Source: an uncultured Gammaproteobacteria bacterium (GTDB taxonomy: Bacteria; Pseudomonadota; Gammaproteobacteria; Arenicellales; JAANXG01). From it: a stretch of DNA of 36,609 nt. Shown here piece by piece: positions 24,885 to 33,159 of this stretch. Location of the stretch: the NCBI GenBank assembly GCA_947259395.1, contig CAMYMN010000020.1:1-36609 (forward strand), read 5' to 3'. Position 1 is the first letter of the stretch. Each line of letters opens with the position of its first letter. The notes under the pieces were generated by a model that made no database searches, was not told the origin of the DNA, and saw only the letters and a list, made by a program, of their open reading frames with translations. The translations under genes were made by a program, and so were the position numbers.

Positions 24885-25520
24885 TTACGCCTTTGGGGTT
24901 TGTTCGAGCTCCCCGTTAAAACATACCCATGTCGTCGCGATATATTTAACCCCTTGCTGCAGGATGACACCACGATGGGCATGGCTCCAAAACGGCGGAA
25001 ACAAGATTAGTTTGCCTGCCTCGGGATTGATTTTGACATCTTGAAAATAGAATTCGGTCTCGCCGCCGGGACCGTCGACGTCGTTGAGGTACCATATGGC
25101 GACTAACTGACGCTGGCTGAATTCGCCCGGACCGCTGTCGACGTGCCAGTGATAAAATTCTTCCTGTTGCGTGCGTTGCATGTTGTAACCCATGTCGCGG
25201 AACGAGTTTGACGCAAAAAACGGATGAATCTTGGCAATTTCATTTACTGCGGCGCTCAACGATAGGAACAGGCCCTCATCGACGGGTTTCCAATCTTTTC
25301 TGCCACTGATGCGCAGATCCGTGGAACGCTTGATGGAAGCCTCTTGATCGTGTTGCGGACCGACTCTGCCGGGATATTGTTGTTCCGGGTGCGCCTCGAA
25401 GCGGTGAATCATGTCGTCACAGACCTCACGCGTCAGGGCATGACGCACCTCGTAGATAAAGCTGTGGGGACACGCTTCGCGAAGTGTGTAGTTGAGCACA
25501 GATTCAGGTTTTGAGCTCAT
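24885..25520 (-). CDS. Prolyl-4-hydroxylase-like 2-oxoglutarate/Fe(II) oxygenase
   Basis: 211 residues. The double-stranded beta-helix core carries the iron ligands His126-x-Asp128 (YHWHVDSG), a distal His in FWSHAHRG (His180 or His182), and a probable 2-oxoglutarate-binding Lys192 in GVKYIATTW. GGETEFYF and KLILFPPFW are typical P4Hc strands. The substrate is unknown; bacterial relatives hydroxylate proteins (for example elongation factor Tu) or small molecules. It lies 18 bases after the 109-residue protein on the same strand and is probably co-transcribed. Confidence 0.85.
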   Translation of the reverse strand: MSSKPESVLNYTLREACPHSFIYEVRHALTREVCDDMIHRFEAHPEQQYPGRVGPQHDQEASIKRSTDLRISGRKDWKPVDEGLFLSLSAAVNEIAKIHPFFASNSFRDMGYNMQRTQQEEFYHWHVDSGPGEFSQRQLVAIWYLNDVDGPGGETEFYFQDVKINPEAGKLILFPPFWSHAHRGVILQQGVKYIATTWVCFNGELEQTPKA

Positions 25521-25538
25521 GAGTGGTTAGCGGTGCTC

Positions 25539-25868
25539 TTAGTTGTTGTGGAAGTGAAACCGTGTTTCATTCATGTTACCGGTGGTATCGATGTCAACCC
25601 CTTCTACGTTTGGCAGGCGTTTTATGATGTAGCCAGCCATGAGTAACAGCGATTGCTTGTGATCATTATGCATCGCTGTCAACAAGCGGTCGGCCGCAAT
25701 CTGGCACCGTTGTTCGACATTTGGGTTGGGCACGTACTCACGGCTCATCTGCCAACCCCGATCCATATCGTTATCCATCTTCTGAAAGAACGGTTCACCC
25801 TCATCGAGCACATCCTGTGGTACTTCGATACGGTAAGTTCTGTCCTCCACTGTTATATTCAATATCAT
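25539..25868 (-). CDS. Conserved-looking protein of unknown function
   Basis: 109 residues. It begins with a beta-like MILNITVEDRTYRIEVPQDVL, continues with an acidic helical part (EPFFQKMDNDMDRGWQMS), then CQIAADRLLTAMHNDHKQSLLLMAGYIIKRLP, and ends in a His/Asn-rich tail. No membrane segment is present; a single cysteine. I recognise no named family. It precedes the P4H-like oxygenase by 18 bases, so it may be its partner or substrate. Confidence 0.65.
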   Translation of the reverse strand: MILNITVEDRTYRIEVPQDVLDEGEPFFQKMDNDMDRGWQMSREYVPNPNVEQRCQIAADRLLTAMHNDHKQSLLLMAGYIIKRLPNVEGVDIDTTGNMNETRFHFHNN

Positions 25869-25977
25869 CGCTGGTTTACGGCTTGTGGGCGGCGGTCAGG
25901 ATACGCGAAGAGGAGGAAAACTGGTACATGAAAACCAAAACGCGGGCTCCGTACCAAGCAAGTGGAGACTGTGATTG

Positions 25978-26253
25978 ATGTCCAAGATACTGGTAGAACG
26001 AGACCCTTCACCGATGAAGCTCGAGGTGATGCATGTCGAACATTGGGACATATGGGAACAGGGGGTGTCCCGGTTTCCCTGGACCTATGATGCAACCGAG
26101 ACCTGTTTTGTCCTGGAAGGAGAGGCGGTGGTGACCCCCGACAACGGTGATCCGATCAATATCTCCGCAGGTGACCTGGTGGTGTTCATGGCGGGATTGT
26201 CGTGTGTCTGGGAGATCACCAAACCAATCCGTAAGCACTACAAGACAGGCTAA
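25978..26253 (+). CDS. Small cupin-domain protein
   Basis: 91 residues. A single cupin barrel similar to the EutQ/DUF861 group: WDIWEQGVSRFPWTYDATETCFVLEGEAVVTPD is followed by INISAGDLVVFMAGLSCVWEI. Classical metal-binding histidines are largely missing from cupin motif 1 (Tyr/Glu instead), so metal binding is doubtful. These small cupins bind small anions or act as isomerases in other contexts; the ligand here is unknown. It is divergent from the 109-residue gene by about 110 bases. Confidence 0.8.
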   Translation: MSKILVERDPSPMKLEVMHVEHWDIWEQGVSRFPWTYDATETCFVLEGEAVVTPDNGDPINISAGDLVVFMAGLSCVWEITKPIRKHYKTG

Positions 26254-26292
26254 CGGGTTTAAGCTCAACCTATAGCCGATTTGTAGTTAAAT

Positions 26293-27414
26293 TCACGGAG
26301 ATGACGATGATTTGCCCAGCAGTTGGGCAGTTGCTGCCAATACCGCATTGGTTACTGGCGCGATTTTCTTGCGCATCAGCGAACCGATGGCGTCAGTCCG
26401 TGCAAAGATTGGTCGCACCAGGGGTTCGCCGCTATGCGCCAACAACAGCATCGCCCTGAGGTCGGCTTTCGATTCCGGCAGCCGTTGGCATACCGTTGCA
26501 CACCGCGGATCATGGGCCTGAATCATGCCGTCTATGTATTGTTTTAACTCGTCGACGGTGCTGAACTCACGATCAACCGTTCGCAGCTGCCCAAAATAGA
26601 GATACACCGCATCGAGTAATTCCACGACTACGTCTTGATCAATGGGCTTATGTAAGACACGTTCGCACGTGGTCAAAAATGTCTGACCGGAGGCGGACAG
26701 CACCCGGGTCAGTTGCGCTGCCGCGGGATCATCGGTGAACATCTGTAACGCGCCCCTTACCGATCGATAATCCGCGCGTGCGGGTTGCGGGTCGGGCAGC
26801 TCATCTGGCATGGTCTGCAGGAAGCCCACGTAGTAGTGATTTTTCCGCGCGCCACGTTGCCATATCTCGCGACGCTGCGCATCAGTGACTAACCCCGGTT
26901 GCAGGATCAACCGCACGGTTTCGATCAAGGTGCCGGGCACCTCCTCAAACGGCAAGTAATCCGTTAGGTAATCGGCCAGCATTCGACCCATGGTGCCAGT
27001 GACGACGCGCGGGTGTTCGAGCATGTAACGGGCCACTTCCGCCGTCGGCAGCGCCCACCAGATTCGTGCCGCCAGTTCGTCGGTTAAGCCGGCAGCGCGG
27101 GCCACAGCAATCACTGCTTCATCCTCCGCCAACATCAGCAGCCGTTCCAGACGAGTATTTCGCATGTTCGCCATGCGCGTCCATCGCCGTAGATACACCG
27201 GGTAGCCACGGGGGGACCCAAATGCGTTCGTGGACAGCATCTCTCGCACCAAACGCAGATATTTTTCCGGCGTACAGTTGGGATTTAGCTCGACCTTGGC
27301 ATCGTCGCCATCGGTCATCCCATGTACGCACATGGTCTGCTCATTGATACGGATCGCGTGCGAGTTGGCGAGCAATACGTTGAGCTTCAAAGTGTCTTCA
27401 GCGCACAGTTCCAT
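26293..27414 (-). CDS. dsrS: DsrS-like sulfur metabolism protein
   Basis: 373 residues from the ATG at 27414, soluble. The overall sequence, including INEQTMCVHGM, KVELNPNC, the GSPRGYPVYLRRWTRM segment, WWALPTAEVARYMLEH and GARKNHYYVGFLQTMPDELP, matches my memory of proteins annotated DsrS in purple and chemotrophic sulfur bacteria. In Allochromatium vinosum DsrS is encoded at the end of the dsr cluster and influences dsr expression after transcription. Here it lies outside any dsrAB cluster, in company with tusA, dsrE2 and unknown proteins. The family call rests on recognition without a search. Confidence 0.7.
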   Translation of the reverse strand: MELCAEDTLKLNVLLANSHAIRINEQTMCVHGMTDGDDAKVELNPNCTPEKYLRLVREMLSTNAFGSPRGYPVYLRRWTRMANMRNTRLERLLMLAEDEAVIAVARAAGLTDELAARIWWALPTAEVARYMLEHPRVVTGTMGRMLADYLTDYLPFEEVPGTLIETVRLILQPGLVTDAQRREIWQRGARKNHYYVGFLQTMPDELPDPQPARADYRSVRGALQMFTDDPAAAQLTRVLSASGQTFLTTCERVLHKPIDQDVVVELLDAVYLYFGQLRTVDREFSTVDELKQYIDGMIQAHDPRCATVCQRLPESKADLRAMLLLAHSGEPLVRPIFARTDAIGSLMRKKIAPVTNAVLAATAQLLGKSSSSP

Positions 27415-27608
27415 CAATTGTCAGATTGCTATTAGTCTGGTTGGGTTAGGCACTTGTTGCCGGCTTTGAGCAAGATAGGAACTAGCTCTTTTTGGGTATC
27501 TGCGCACGTTTGAACATCTACCGATTTGGGGTGCTTGTGGCCGCCGCATGGATGCAATATATTGCGCGCCCTTGGTATCGGTCCACAAACTGCAGCAGAG
27601 AAAAATTG

Positions 27609-27803
27609 ATGGACAAAATGTATTACGAAACTATCGAAAAGTTAGAAAAGTTGGGCGTTGATCGCGAGTATATCCAAGGTTGGATCGGCGGTTATCTGGA
27701 AAATCCCAAGCGTGAAGAGCAGCGGATTACCGAGGCCTACGAGGCCGGCTACGAAGATGGAACCGCAAAACAGATCAACAGCGCTGAGCGATACAAACCC
27801 TAA
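27609..27803 (+). CDS. Small helical protein of unknown function
   Basis: 64 residues from the ATG at 27609, with AGAG about ten bases upstream. The sequence reads MYYETIEKLEKLGVDREYIQ, then WIGGYLENPKREEQRITEAY, and an acidic-basic tail. It is compact, charged, helical, and lacks Cys. The regular spacing and good codon use suggest a real gene; the frame is open upstream to 27492 but without a start of quality. It converges on the 202-residue protein (15 bases between stops). Function unknown. Confidence 0.65.
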   Translation: MDKMYYETIEKLEKLGVDREYIQGWIGGYLENPKREEQRITEAYEAGYEDGTAKQINSAERYKP

Positions 27804-27817
27804 CGACTCTCATTTTG

Positions 27818-28426
27818 CTAATCTGCGCCGATCACCGCGTCCTTTGACGCTGGTCGCGGATCGATGTTGGACGTGCCGAATAGATTGTCCATTGCGGTTT
27901 TTAGATGTTTCACTGCCTCCGGTGCGTCCAAGTCGATCACCTGCTGAATGACCCACTTATTTTTTTGGGTCATCCCCATTACCTCCTGGATTTTTTCCCC
28001 CAGAAAACGGCGGGTCTCATATCCTGGATTACCTTCAGTAAATGGGGTTTCAGCATATTCGGCAGCGCGCGCGTTTAATTTCTCAATGTAACCGGATCGA
28101 TAATCGCCGCGTCCCATTACGTCCACGACGTTGCGTTGATAATGGCGCGCGGTGTGTTGCGCTAATGCGGTGACGAATATATTACGGGACTGTTCGTCCA
28201 TCTGCTCAAACGCGACCCGATCAGCGGCGTGCACCAAGAAAATCAGATACTCTGCTATTACCGCAATGCGTTGCTCATCTGAATCGTAATCGAAATCCTC
28301 AACGTGCAGATTTTTTGCCGCCGCCAGGGCGATCTGCCAGATGCCGTAGGCAAGCGAGGTGGCGTTGTCCTCCAGTGAACCTTGCCGGTCCCTGTTACGC
28401 CACTTGTCACGGATGCGCATCTTCAT
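27818..28426 (-). CDS. Conserved-looking helical protein of unknown function
   Basis: 202 residues, soluble, largely alpha-helical. Segments include SLAYGIWQIALAAAKNLHVE, IAVIAEYLIFLVHAADRVAF and ALAQHTARHYQRNVVD. The ATG at 28426 has GAGG eight bases upstream; a second ATG two codons later is possible. There is no Cys, signal or recognised motif. It is divergent from the 347-residue protein, with about 320 bases between them. Confidence 0.7.
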   Translation of the reverse strand: MKMRIRDKWRNRDRQGSLEDNATSLAYGIWQIALAAAKNLHVEDFDYDSDEQRIAVIAEYLIFLVHAADRVAFEQMDEQSRNIFVTALAQHTARHYQRNVVDVMGRGDYRSGYIEKLNARAAEYAETPFTEGNPGYETRRFLGEKIQEVMGMTQKNKWVIQQVIDLDAPEAVKHLKTAMDNLFGTSNIDPRPASKDAVIGAD

Positions 28427-28744
28427 CGTGGTGCCTCGATGGGAGATCTGTGTCGACTGATTAAAACGCTGGTAATTAGCGGTCGCGGTTTCAAAAATCG
28501 GAACTGCAATGCGGTGAATACTAGCAGTGTGTCGGACTTAGGGAAAATCTACTGCGGCGGCGGGAAAGTCGGCCCACGTCGACGATTTGTCTCGTCAAAT
28601 TCCCCGCTTTTCGCCCCGAAAAAAGGTCAAACTGGTCCCGATTTCCCACCAGCCTCGTTACCATCACCCACGTCCGACAGACTGCTAGCCCGTCAGTGTG
28701 CTTCATGCTACTTTAAACCGTTATCGATCGGTCGTGTTTTAGCT
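28427..28744. other. Intergenic region between divergent unknown genes
   Basis: About 320 bases. A plus-strand frame is open across it in line with the 28745 gene, but the translated extension is of low quality (Pro/Ser-rich, NCNAVNTSSVSD) and overlaps the divergent gene's start, so I treat it as non-coding. No palindrome, terminator or clear promoter pair was seen. Confidence 0.55.
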
Positions 28745-29788
28745 ATGCAATCCAATCTTTGCAGTCTCGTCTCCGCGGTGCAGCGAAACTGCGACGTCTC
28801 CGATGCCCAATTTGCGGGGGACTATACCCTGTGCGTGTATCTGCTCAAGATGCGGGAGTATTACCGCTGGAGCAAGGGGCGGCCCCTCGGCGACAGTCTC
28901 AGCAGCGGTGAAGTGGGGCTATGGGTGGATCAGCGTGAGGCGTACTGGGAAGGCCTGCTGGACCAGGACTATTTGCCCGTCACCATCGATGGTGTCGATT
29001 ACCCACCTATGGAAAGCGAAGCCATCAATGCGCAGCTGTTGCCTCAAGGGTATGTATATGGCGGCGGACTCGGCCGTTTCGCCAAGCCCTACTTCTTTCT
29101 CGCCGAGTTGCTCAGCCAAGAACCCCTTCAGGGCTACACCGCATTGGTTGCGGGACGGGAGTACGCTCGTGAACTGGCAGCGCCTCCTGCTATGGCTCAG
29201 GGAACTAATATTTATATTCGCCGTGAGTCTCTACGCCGCATGCTATGGGAGAAAGTGGAGGAATGGCGCTGGCGAAAAAGGGAGAATGCCATGGCCCGCG
29301 CCGTCGGCTATTACAGTTTCGACCACGATCTGGAACAGGCGTTGGAATGTATGACCCAGAACGAACTAGAGACCGTCATCCTTCATGAGATCGGTGAGGT
29401 GGTGGCGGGTGAGTTGCTCGGCAATACTTGGAACGAGATGCTGTTAACGGTTTCCCGGACCAGCGCCGAGATGTTAGCACGGGCGGTACGTGATCTACTT
29501 GCCGACTGTCTATCCGCACTACCGGCGCTACTCGACGACGACAACCAGGCATCATTGCATTTTTACTTTGCCAATTTGAGTCCACTTCGAAAAGATCTAT
29601 TTCCTTCGTTGGAAGATGCGTACCAGACCTGGTTGAACAACAGCAACATGCAACGCCTAAAAACAGTGGTTAGAGATGGAAAGTCACATTGGCTGGCGGT
29701 GGCCGGGCAGATTGTCGATGCCTACGATCGTTATCGTGATCAAAGTGCCTCGGCGATTGAGAAGTTGGTCAACGAAAGTCGTTTTTAG
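28745..29788 (+). CDS. Large protein of unknown function with HEIGE motif
   Basis: 347 residues from the ATG at 28745. It begins MQSNLCSLVSAVQRNCDVSDAQFAGDYTLCVYLLKMREYYRW-like and continues through GGGLGRFAKPYFFLAEL, a basic helix RRMLWEKVEEWRWRKREN and H214-E215-I-G-E218 in the middle of the chain. The HE..E group could bind metal but is not a standard HExxH. It may belong to a family sometimes labelled Sfum_1244-type; that is a weak recollection. It precedes the PiuC-like oxygenase by 40 bases, so they may share a transcript. Confidence 0.75.
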   Translation: MQSNLCSLVSAVQRNCDVSDAQFAGDYTLCVYLLKMREYYRWSKGRPLGDSLSSGEVGLWVDQREAYWEGLLDQDYLPVTIDGVDYPPMESEAINAQLLPQGYVYGGGLGRFAKPYFFLAELLSQEPLQGYTALVAGREYARELAAPPAMAQGTNIYIRRESLRRMLWEKVEEWRWRKRENAMARAVGYYSFDHDLEQALECMTQNELETVILHEIGEVVAGELLGNTWNEMLLTVSRTSAEMLARAVRDLLADCLSALPALLDDDNQASLHFYFANLSPLRKDLFPSLEDAYQTWLNNSNMQRLKTVVRDGKSHWLAVAGQIVDAYDRYRDQSASAIEKLVNESRF

Positions 29789-29828
29789 CACCGGCCCGTA
29801 AACCGGCCATCCTCAGAGACTGTCCTGC

Positions 29829-30500
29829 ATGTTGATTAGGATTCCTGCGGTATTGAGTGTTGAACAACTCCGCGTGGTACATGGCTTATTGGTGCGTTCG
29901 GCATTTGTCGACGGTAGACTGTCAGCCGGTGTCATGGCGAGTCGAGTCAAACGTAATGAAGAGGTCAGCGTCGAGGCCGGCCAATTCGAGCAACTGAACA
30001 ATATAGTCATGGGAAGCCTGGTTCCGCACCCATTGTATAAGGCTGCCGCGTTGCCATATCGTGTCGCCCGCCCTTTATACGCGCGTTATGCGGAGGACAT
30101 GGAATACGGGCCGCATATCGACGACCCAGTGATGGGCGACGGACCACGCTATCGATCCGATATTGCGGTGACGGTGTTTTTGTCGGACCCCGAATCTTAT
30201 GTGGGTGGAGAGTTAGTGATCACTACTTCATTCGGGGAGCAATACATCAAATATCCTGCTGGTGATGCGGTGATGTATCCAGCATCGAGCCGCCACCATG
30301 TGGCAAAGGTTACAAAAGGGGAGCGTTTGGTTGCCGTGACCTGGATACAGTCTCTAGTGCGCGATGCCGCCAGGCGAGAGTTGTTGTATGAATTGCACCA
30401 GGCTCGCGAAAAGCTGTTGCGACAATTGCCCCACGCCGAGGAAACCCGGCACGTAGACACCGCGTACGTCAATTTAATACGCATGTGGGCAGAGGTGTGA
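29829..30500 (+). CDS. PiuC/YbiX-like Fe(II)/2-oxoglutarate dioxygenase
   Basis: 223 residues, full length for the PKHD-type hydroxylase family (PiuC, YbiX). The iron ligands are His96-x-Asp98 in YGPHIDDPVMG and a distal His in SSRHHVAKVTKGERLVAVTWIQS; the Arg in that block binds 2-oxoglutarate. Other family parts are RSDIAVTVFLSDPESYVGGELVI and KYPAGDAVMYPA. Members are often linked to iron uptake, though no siderophore receptor is visible nearby. This is the second of three 2-oxoglutarate oxygenases in the window. Confidence 0.9.
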   Translation: MLIRIPAVLSVEQLRVVHGLLVRSAFVDGRLSAGVMASRVKRNEEVSVEAGQFEQLNNIVMGSLVPHPLYKAAALPYRVARPLYARYAEDMEYGPHIDDPVMGDGPRYRSDIAVTVFLSDPESYVGGELVITTSFGEQYIKYPAGDAVMYPASSRHHVAKVTKGERLVAVTWIQSLVRDAARRELLYELHQAREKLLRQLPHAEETRHVDTAYVNLIRMWAEV

Positions 30501-30564
30501 GTCAGTCCCCGCTTCCACAAACTAGCGTTTACGTCACACTTTTAAAAAAGCGAGAAACACGACC

Positions 30565-31293
30565 ATGAGGAAACATGATCGCTCTGCGGAAAAGCTTCGG
30601 CTAAAACCCATCGACGATGTCCAATTATCACGGGAATCCTGGAAGGTGTTTCAAATCATGGCGGAGTTTGTCGAAGGCTTTGAACGGTTGTCGGCGATCC
30701 GCCCGTCGGTCAGCTTCTTCGGTTCTTCGCGAATGACGCCGGAGCACCCTCATTATCAATTGGCAGAACGCATCGCCCGGGCATTGTCAGACGCGGGATT
30801 TTCGGTGGTCAGCGGTGGTGGACCGGGAATTATGGAAGCCGCCAATAAGGGCGCCTTTGAGGGCAGGTCGCCGAGCATCGGTCTGAATATTCAGTTACCG
30901 CGGGAACAAACAGCCAACCAATATCAGGATATTTCTCTGGATTTTCATCACTTTTTCAGCCGCAAGGTGATGTTCGTGAAGTACGCCAGCGCGTATGTAG
31001 TATTGCCCGGTGGGTTTGGTACTCTCGACGAATTCGCCGAAATTCTCACTCTGGTGCAGACCGAAAAGACCCAGCGTATTCCCATAATTCTCGTCGGTGC
31101 GGAGTTCTGGCGTGGGTTATTGGACTGGTTCCAGACGAGCCTGGTAGGCTTGGGCGCGCTCAGTCCGAGTGACGTCGAGTTATTCCAAGTGCTGGACGAG
31201 CCGAACGCGATTGTCGAGGCGATCTTCGCGCACTACGATGGCCGCAGTTTTGAGCCGTCTGCCGAGGAGCGCGAACGACTGATGCGCTTATAG
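30565..31293 (+). CDS. LOG-family Rossmann protein (TIGR00730 type)
   Basis: 242 residues. It has the LOG signature: SGGGPGIMEAANKGA at about 83-97, Arg133-Lys134 in FFSRKVMFVKYA, and PGGFGTLDE at 148-156. Family members hydrolyse nucleoside 5'-monophosphates, some acting on cytokinin ribotides (once called lysine decarboxylases). In a sulfur bacterium this is more likely a nucleotide-salvage or nucleotide-pool hydrolase. ATG 30565 follows after 64 bases from the PiuC-like gene and may be transcribed with it. Confidence 0.88.
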   Translation: MRKHDRSAEKLRLKPIDDVQLSRESWKVFQIMAEFVEGFERLSAIRPSVSFFGSSRMTPEHPHYQLAERIARALSDAGFSVVSGGGPGIMEAANKGAFEGRSPSIGLNIQLPREQTANQYQDISLDFHHFFSRKVMFVKYASAYVVLPGGFGTLDEFAEILTLVQTEKTQRIPIILVGAEFWRGLLDWFQTSLVGLGALSPSDVELFQVLDEPNAIVEAIFAHYDGRSFEPSAEERERLMRL

Positions 31294-31325
31294 CGGGCAA
31301 AACGTGGAAATACTGTCAAGTCTCA

Positions 31326-31353
31326 TTGACAAACCGCAATATATTGACATAAT
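31326..31353 (+). promoter_or_regulatory. Sigma-70-type promoter of the transglycosylase gene
   Basis: TTGACA at 31326-31331, a 16-base spacer, and CATAAT at 31348-31353 make a near-consensus promoter 65 bases before the ATG at 31418. Transcription would start near 31360. This implies the transglycosylase is expressed independently of the LOG-family gene before it. Confidence 0.7.
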
Positions 31354-31417
31354 CAGCACCCAATTCGACGTTTAACCACTATATGTAGGTTTCATCCAAC
31401 CGCAAGGGGAGTACGGC

Positions 31418-32104
31418 ATGGTGGTGCAGTTCAGTAGGCGCTGGTCCGATTGGCTGGTCCCAACCCTTTGTCTGTGGGCATGGAGTGCGGCGACCATTTC
31501 CCTGGTGTCCCCCGTCGCACAGGAACTGGCATTTTTTAGCCGCCATTCCGGCGCCAGTCGGCCCGCCGACACCCCGGCTGCGAGTATTGACCGCCTCAGC
31601 GAAACACTTTACATAAAACCGCGCGTGCCGTACTACAATGGGCGGCTGTTCACGGTCAACTCCCGTTACCATCCGTTAATAGAAAAGGTTTCCGCCAGGC
31701 ACGATGTGGACGAAGCGTTGGTCAAGGCCGTGGTGCAAGCCGAATCGGCCTTTGATTCCGGCGCATTGTCCAGGGAGGGGGCACAGGGATTGATGCAAGT
31801 ATTGCCCACGACCGCGGCGCGGTACTCGATACAAAACCTCTCCGATCCGCATCAGAATCTACAAGCAGGAATTCGGCATCTCAAGCGCCTGTTAAAGATG
31901 TTCAAAGGCAATGTACCGTTGGCGCTTGCCGCCTATAACGCCGGTGAAAATGCTGTGAAACGCTTCGACGGTATTCCGCCTTATGAGGAAACCTTGGCCT
32001 ATGTTGGCAAGGTGTTGGGATTGTGGAAGTTGTATGCACGACAACTTTCCCTATATCCACCCAATACACTGTTATCCCAATCGCACGCGGGTATCCCCGG
32101 TTAG
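31418..32104 (+). CDS. Membrane-anchored lytic transglycosylase (SLT domain)
   Basis: 228 residues. One N-terminal hydrophobic segment (about 12-32, LVPTLCLWAWSAATISLV) anchors or exports it. The SLT domain covers about 83-215, with catalytic Glu109 in VVQAESAFDSGALSREGAQGLMQVLP and the AAYNAGENAV motif. It cleaves peptidoglycan strands, producing 1,6-anhydromuropeptides, for wall turnover or insertion of envelope complexes. AAGGGGAG precedes the ATG, and a good promoter lies upstream. The neighbouring genes give no hint of a specific secretion system. Confidence 0.9.
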   Translation: MVVQFSRRWSDWLVPTLCLWAWSAATISLVSPVAQELAFFSRHSGASRPADTPAASIDRLSETLYIKPRVPYYNGRLFTVNSRYHPLIEKVSARHDVDEALVKAVVQAESAFDSGALSREGAQGLMQVLPTTAARYSIQNLSDPHQNLQAGIRHLKRLLKMFKGNVPLALAAYNAGENAVKRFDGIPPYEETLAYVGKVLGLWKLYARQLSLYPPNTLLSQSHAGIPG

Positions 32105-32110
32105 ACGGCT

Positions 32111-32126
32111 AAGCGTTCGCTTTTTT
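32111..32126 (+). terminator. Weak intrinsic terminator after the transglycosylase
   Basis: AAGC-GTTC-GCTT followed by six T begins 7 bases after the stop. The stem is short (four pairs, or five with a tight loop), so termination may be partial. It abuts the end of the convergent CULT gene. Confidence 0.4.
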
Positions 32127-32514
32127 AAGTGCTCTGTTCCAAGCGCAGCTGATTGGTAATCAATCCGTGGAACGCGGTGCCTTCCAGTTTTTGATATACC
32201 CATCCAATGTGTATGCCACAGCCGGCGCATAACGCGATGCGCCAGGAGTAGCCGGGAAACCAGGTGAATTCATCGGTTGCCGCACCCAGGTAGCCACAAC
32301 CCGGCGCATCGCGAAAGCAACCGATTTGATAGGTGATCTGGTGGGGATTGGTGAATGTGTGTTGATGTGCACCGCCGATGGTGATGCATTCGCTCTCCGA
32401 AGTGATGGCGTGGCTGCATTCGCTGCACACCAAGCGTGACGTGCTTGGTGTATCCACGGCGTGCCGGGTTTGTTTCAATTTAACCGCTTCGAACTCGCTG
32501 GTGCCCTTGAACAT
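32125..32514 (-). CDS. Single-domain CULT (bacterial cereblon-like) protein
   Basis: 129 residues from the ATG at 32514 with GGGAGCAGCAGG upstream. It matches the CULT domain of cereblon: zinc-ligand pairs Cys30/Cys33 (LVCSECS) and Cys96/Cys99 (LCAGCG), the HQHTFTNPHQITYQIGCF strand, and FTWFPGYSWRIALC. Three tryptophans, Trp85, Trp91 and Trp105, make the aromatic cage that binds thalidomide, uracil-like or cyclic-imide ligands. Their 6 and 14 residue spacing equals that of the studied Magnetospirillum protein MsCI4 as I remember it, and the length is close. No ubiquitin pathway exists in bacteria, so the natural ligand is unknown; cyclised C-terminal Gln/Asn damage marks are one idea. The frame continues open upstream, but without family similarity. 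Confidence 0.88.
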   Translation of the reverse strand: MFKGTSEFEAVKLKQTRHAVDTPSTSRLVCSECSHAITSESECITIGGAHQHTFTNPHQITYQIGCFRDAPGCGYLGAATDEFTWFPGYSWRIALCAGCGIHIGWVYQKLEGTAFHGLITNQLRLEQST

Positions 32515-32783
32515 CCTGCTGCTCCCGTGGTGAAAGCCAAAAAAGATCGCGGTCGGGGCCGCTGACGTCAGTGCCGCTTGCTCAATGATCCCACAACGTC
32601 CGGCACAGCTGAAGCGTGGAGCCCGTAAATTGCCCCAAGGATCCCGGATCATGATGACGGGCTCGGGCGACCGGATGCCATGGTGCAAACTACGGGCTAG
32701 CAGTGGGTCACGCCCTTGATCTTTCCGTCAGGCAAGTATCCGGGCCCGATTCGGTTGTTCGATGGAGGCGGGACGGACCGGAT

Positions 32784-32813
32784 AAAAAAACCGGCGCAGG
32801 CGCCGGCTTTTTT
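32784..32813 (-). terminator. Intrinsic terminator after the four-gene Cas6-like/DsrC-like unit
   Basis: CCGGCG-CAGG-CGCCGG with seven A before it and six T after (32807-32813 region), 24 bases past the stop of the 71-residue protein. The six-pair GC stem is strong and symmetrical, so it should also stop transcription coming from the other direction. Confidence 0.8.
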
Positions 32814-32836
32814 AATTCATGGATTTGCGTAATCCG

Positions 32837-33052
32837 TTAGCGGCTGGATCCTTTTTCCTCATGAGCGAGATCCACCACCCGGGACGACATTTCCCCGTAC
32901 TTCTCTTTGTATTGAAAAAGGGGATGCCCTTCTTTCCCCGCCCAATACTCCTCGGGCTTGACGCCGTTTTGCTGTTCAAATTCAATAAACTTTTTCTGCA
33001 TCTCGAGCATCTGCTCGATCAGTTTGCGTTTCTCGGTAGCTGCATCGCTCAT
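32837..33052 (-). CDS. Small coiled helical protein, last gene of the unit
   Basis: 71 residues from the ATG at 33052, with GAGGG about ten bases upstream. The N-terminal part (AATEKRKLIEQMLEMQKKF, then IEFEQQNG) is a likely amphipathic or coiled helix; the second half reads GVKPEEYWAGKEGHPLFQYKEKY and ends KGSSR. There is no cysteine. No named family is recognised. It lies 107 bases after the DsrC-like gene and just before the terminator. A longer frame up to 33127 adds residues without support. Confidence 0.7.
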   Translation of the reverse strand: MSDAATEKRKLIEQMLEMQKKFIEFEQQNGVKPEEYWAGKEGHPLFQYKEKYGEMSSRVVDLAHEEKGSSR

Positions 33053-33159
33053 CTTAAAACCCTCAACGTCCAATACGTGATCTGAGAACAGACTAACACA
33101 GGCAAAAGACAAATCGGCATACGCCATAATGGATAGTCTAGTTCGCGCAGACGTTTGAA

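Noticed and set aside
28382-28744. N-terminal extension of the 347-residue protein
   Set aside because: It overlaps the divergent gene's start, reads as low-quality sequence, and begins without a ribosome binding site.
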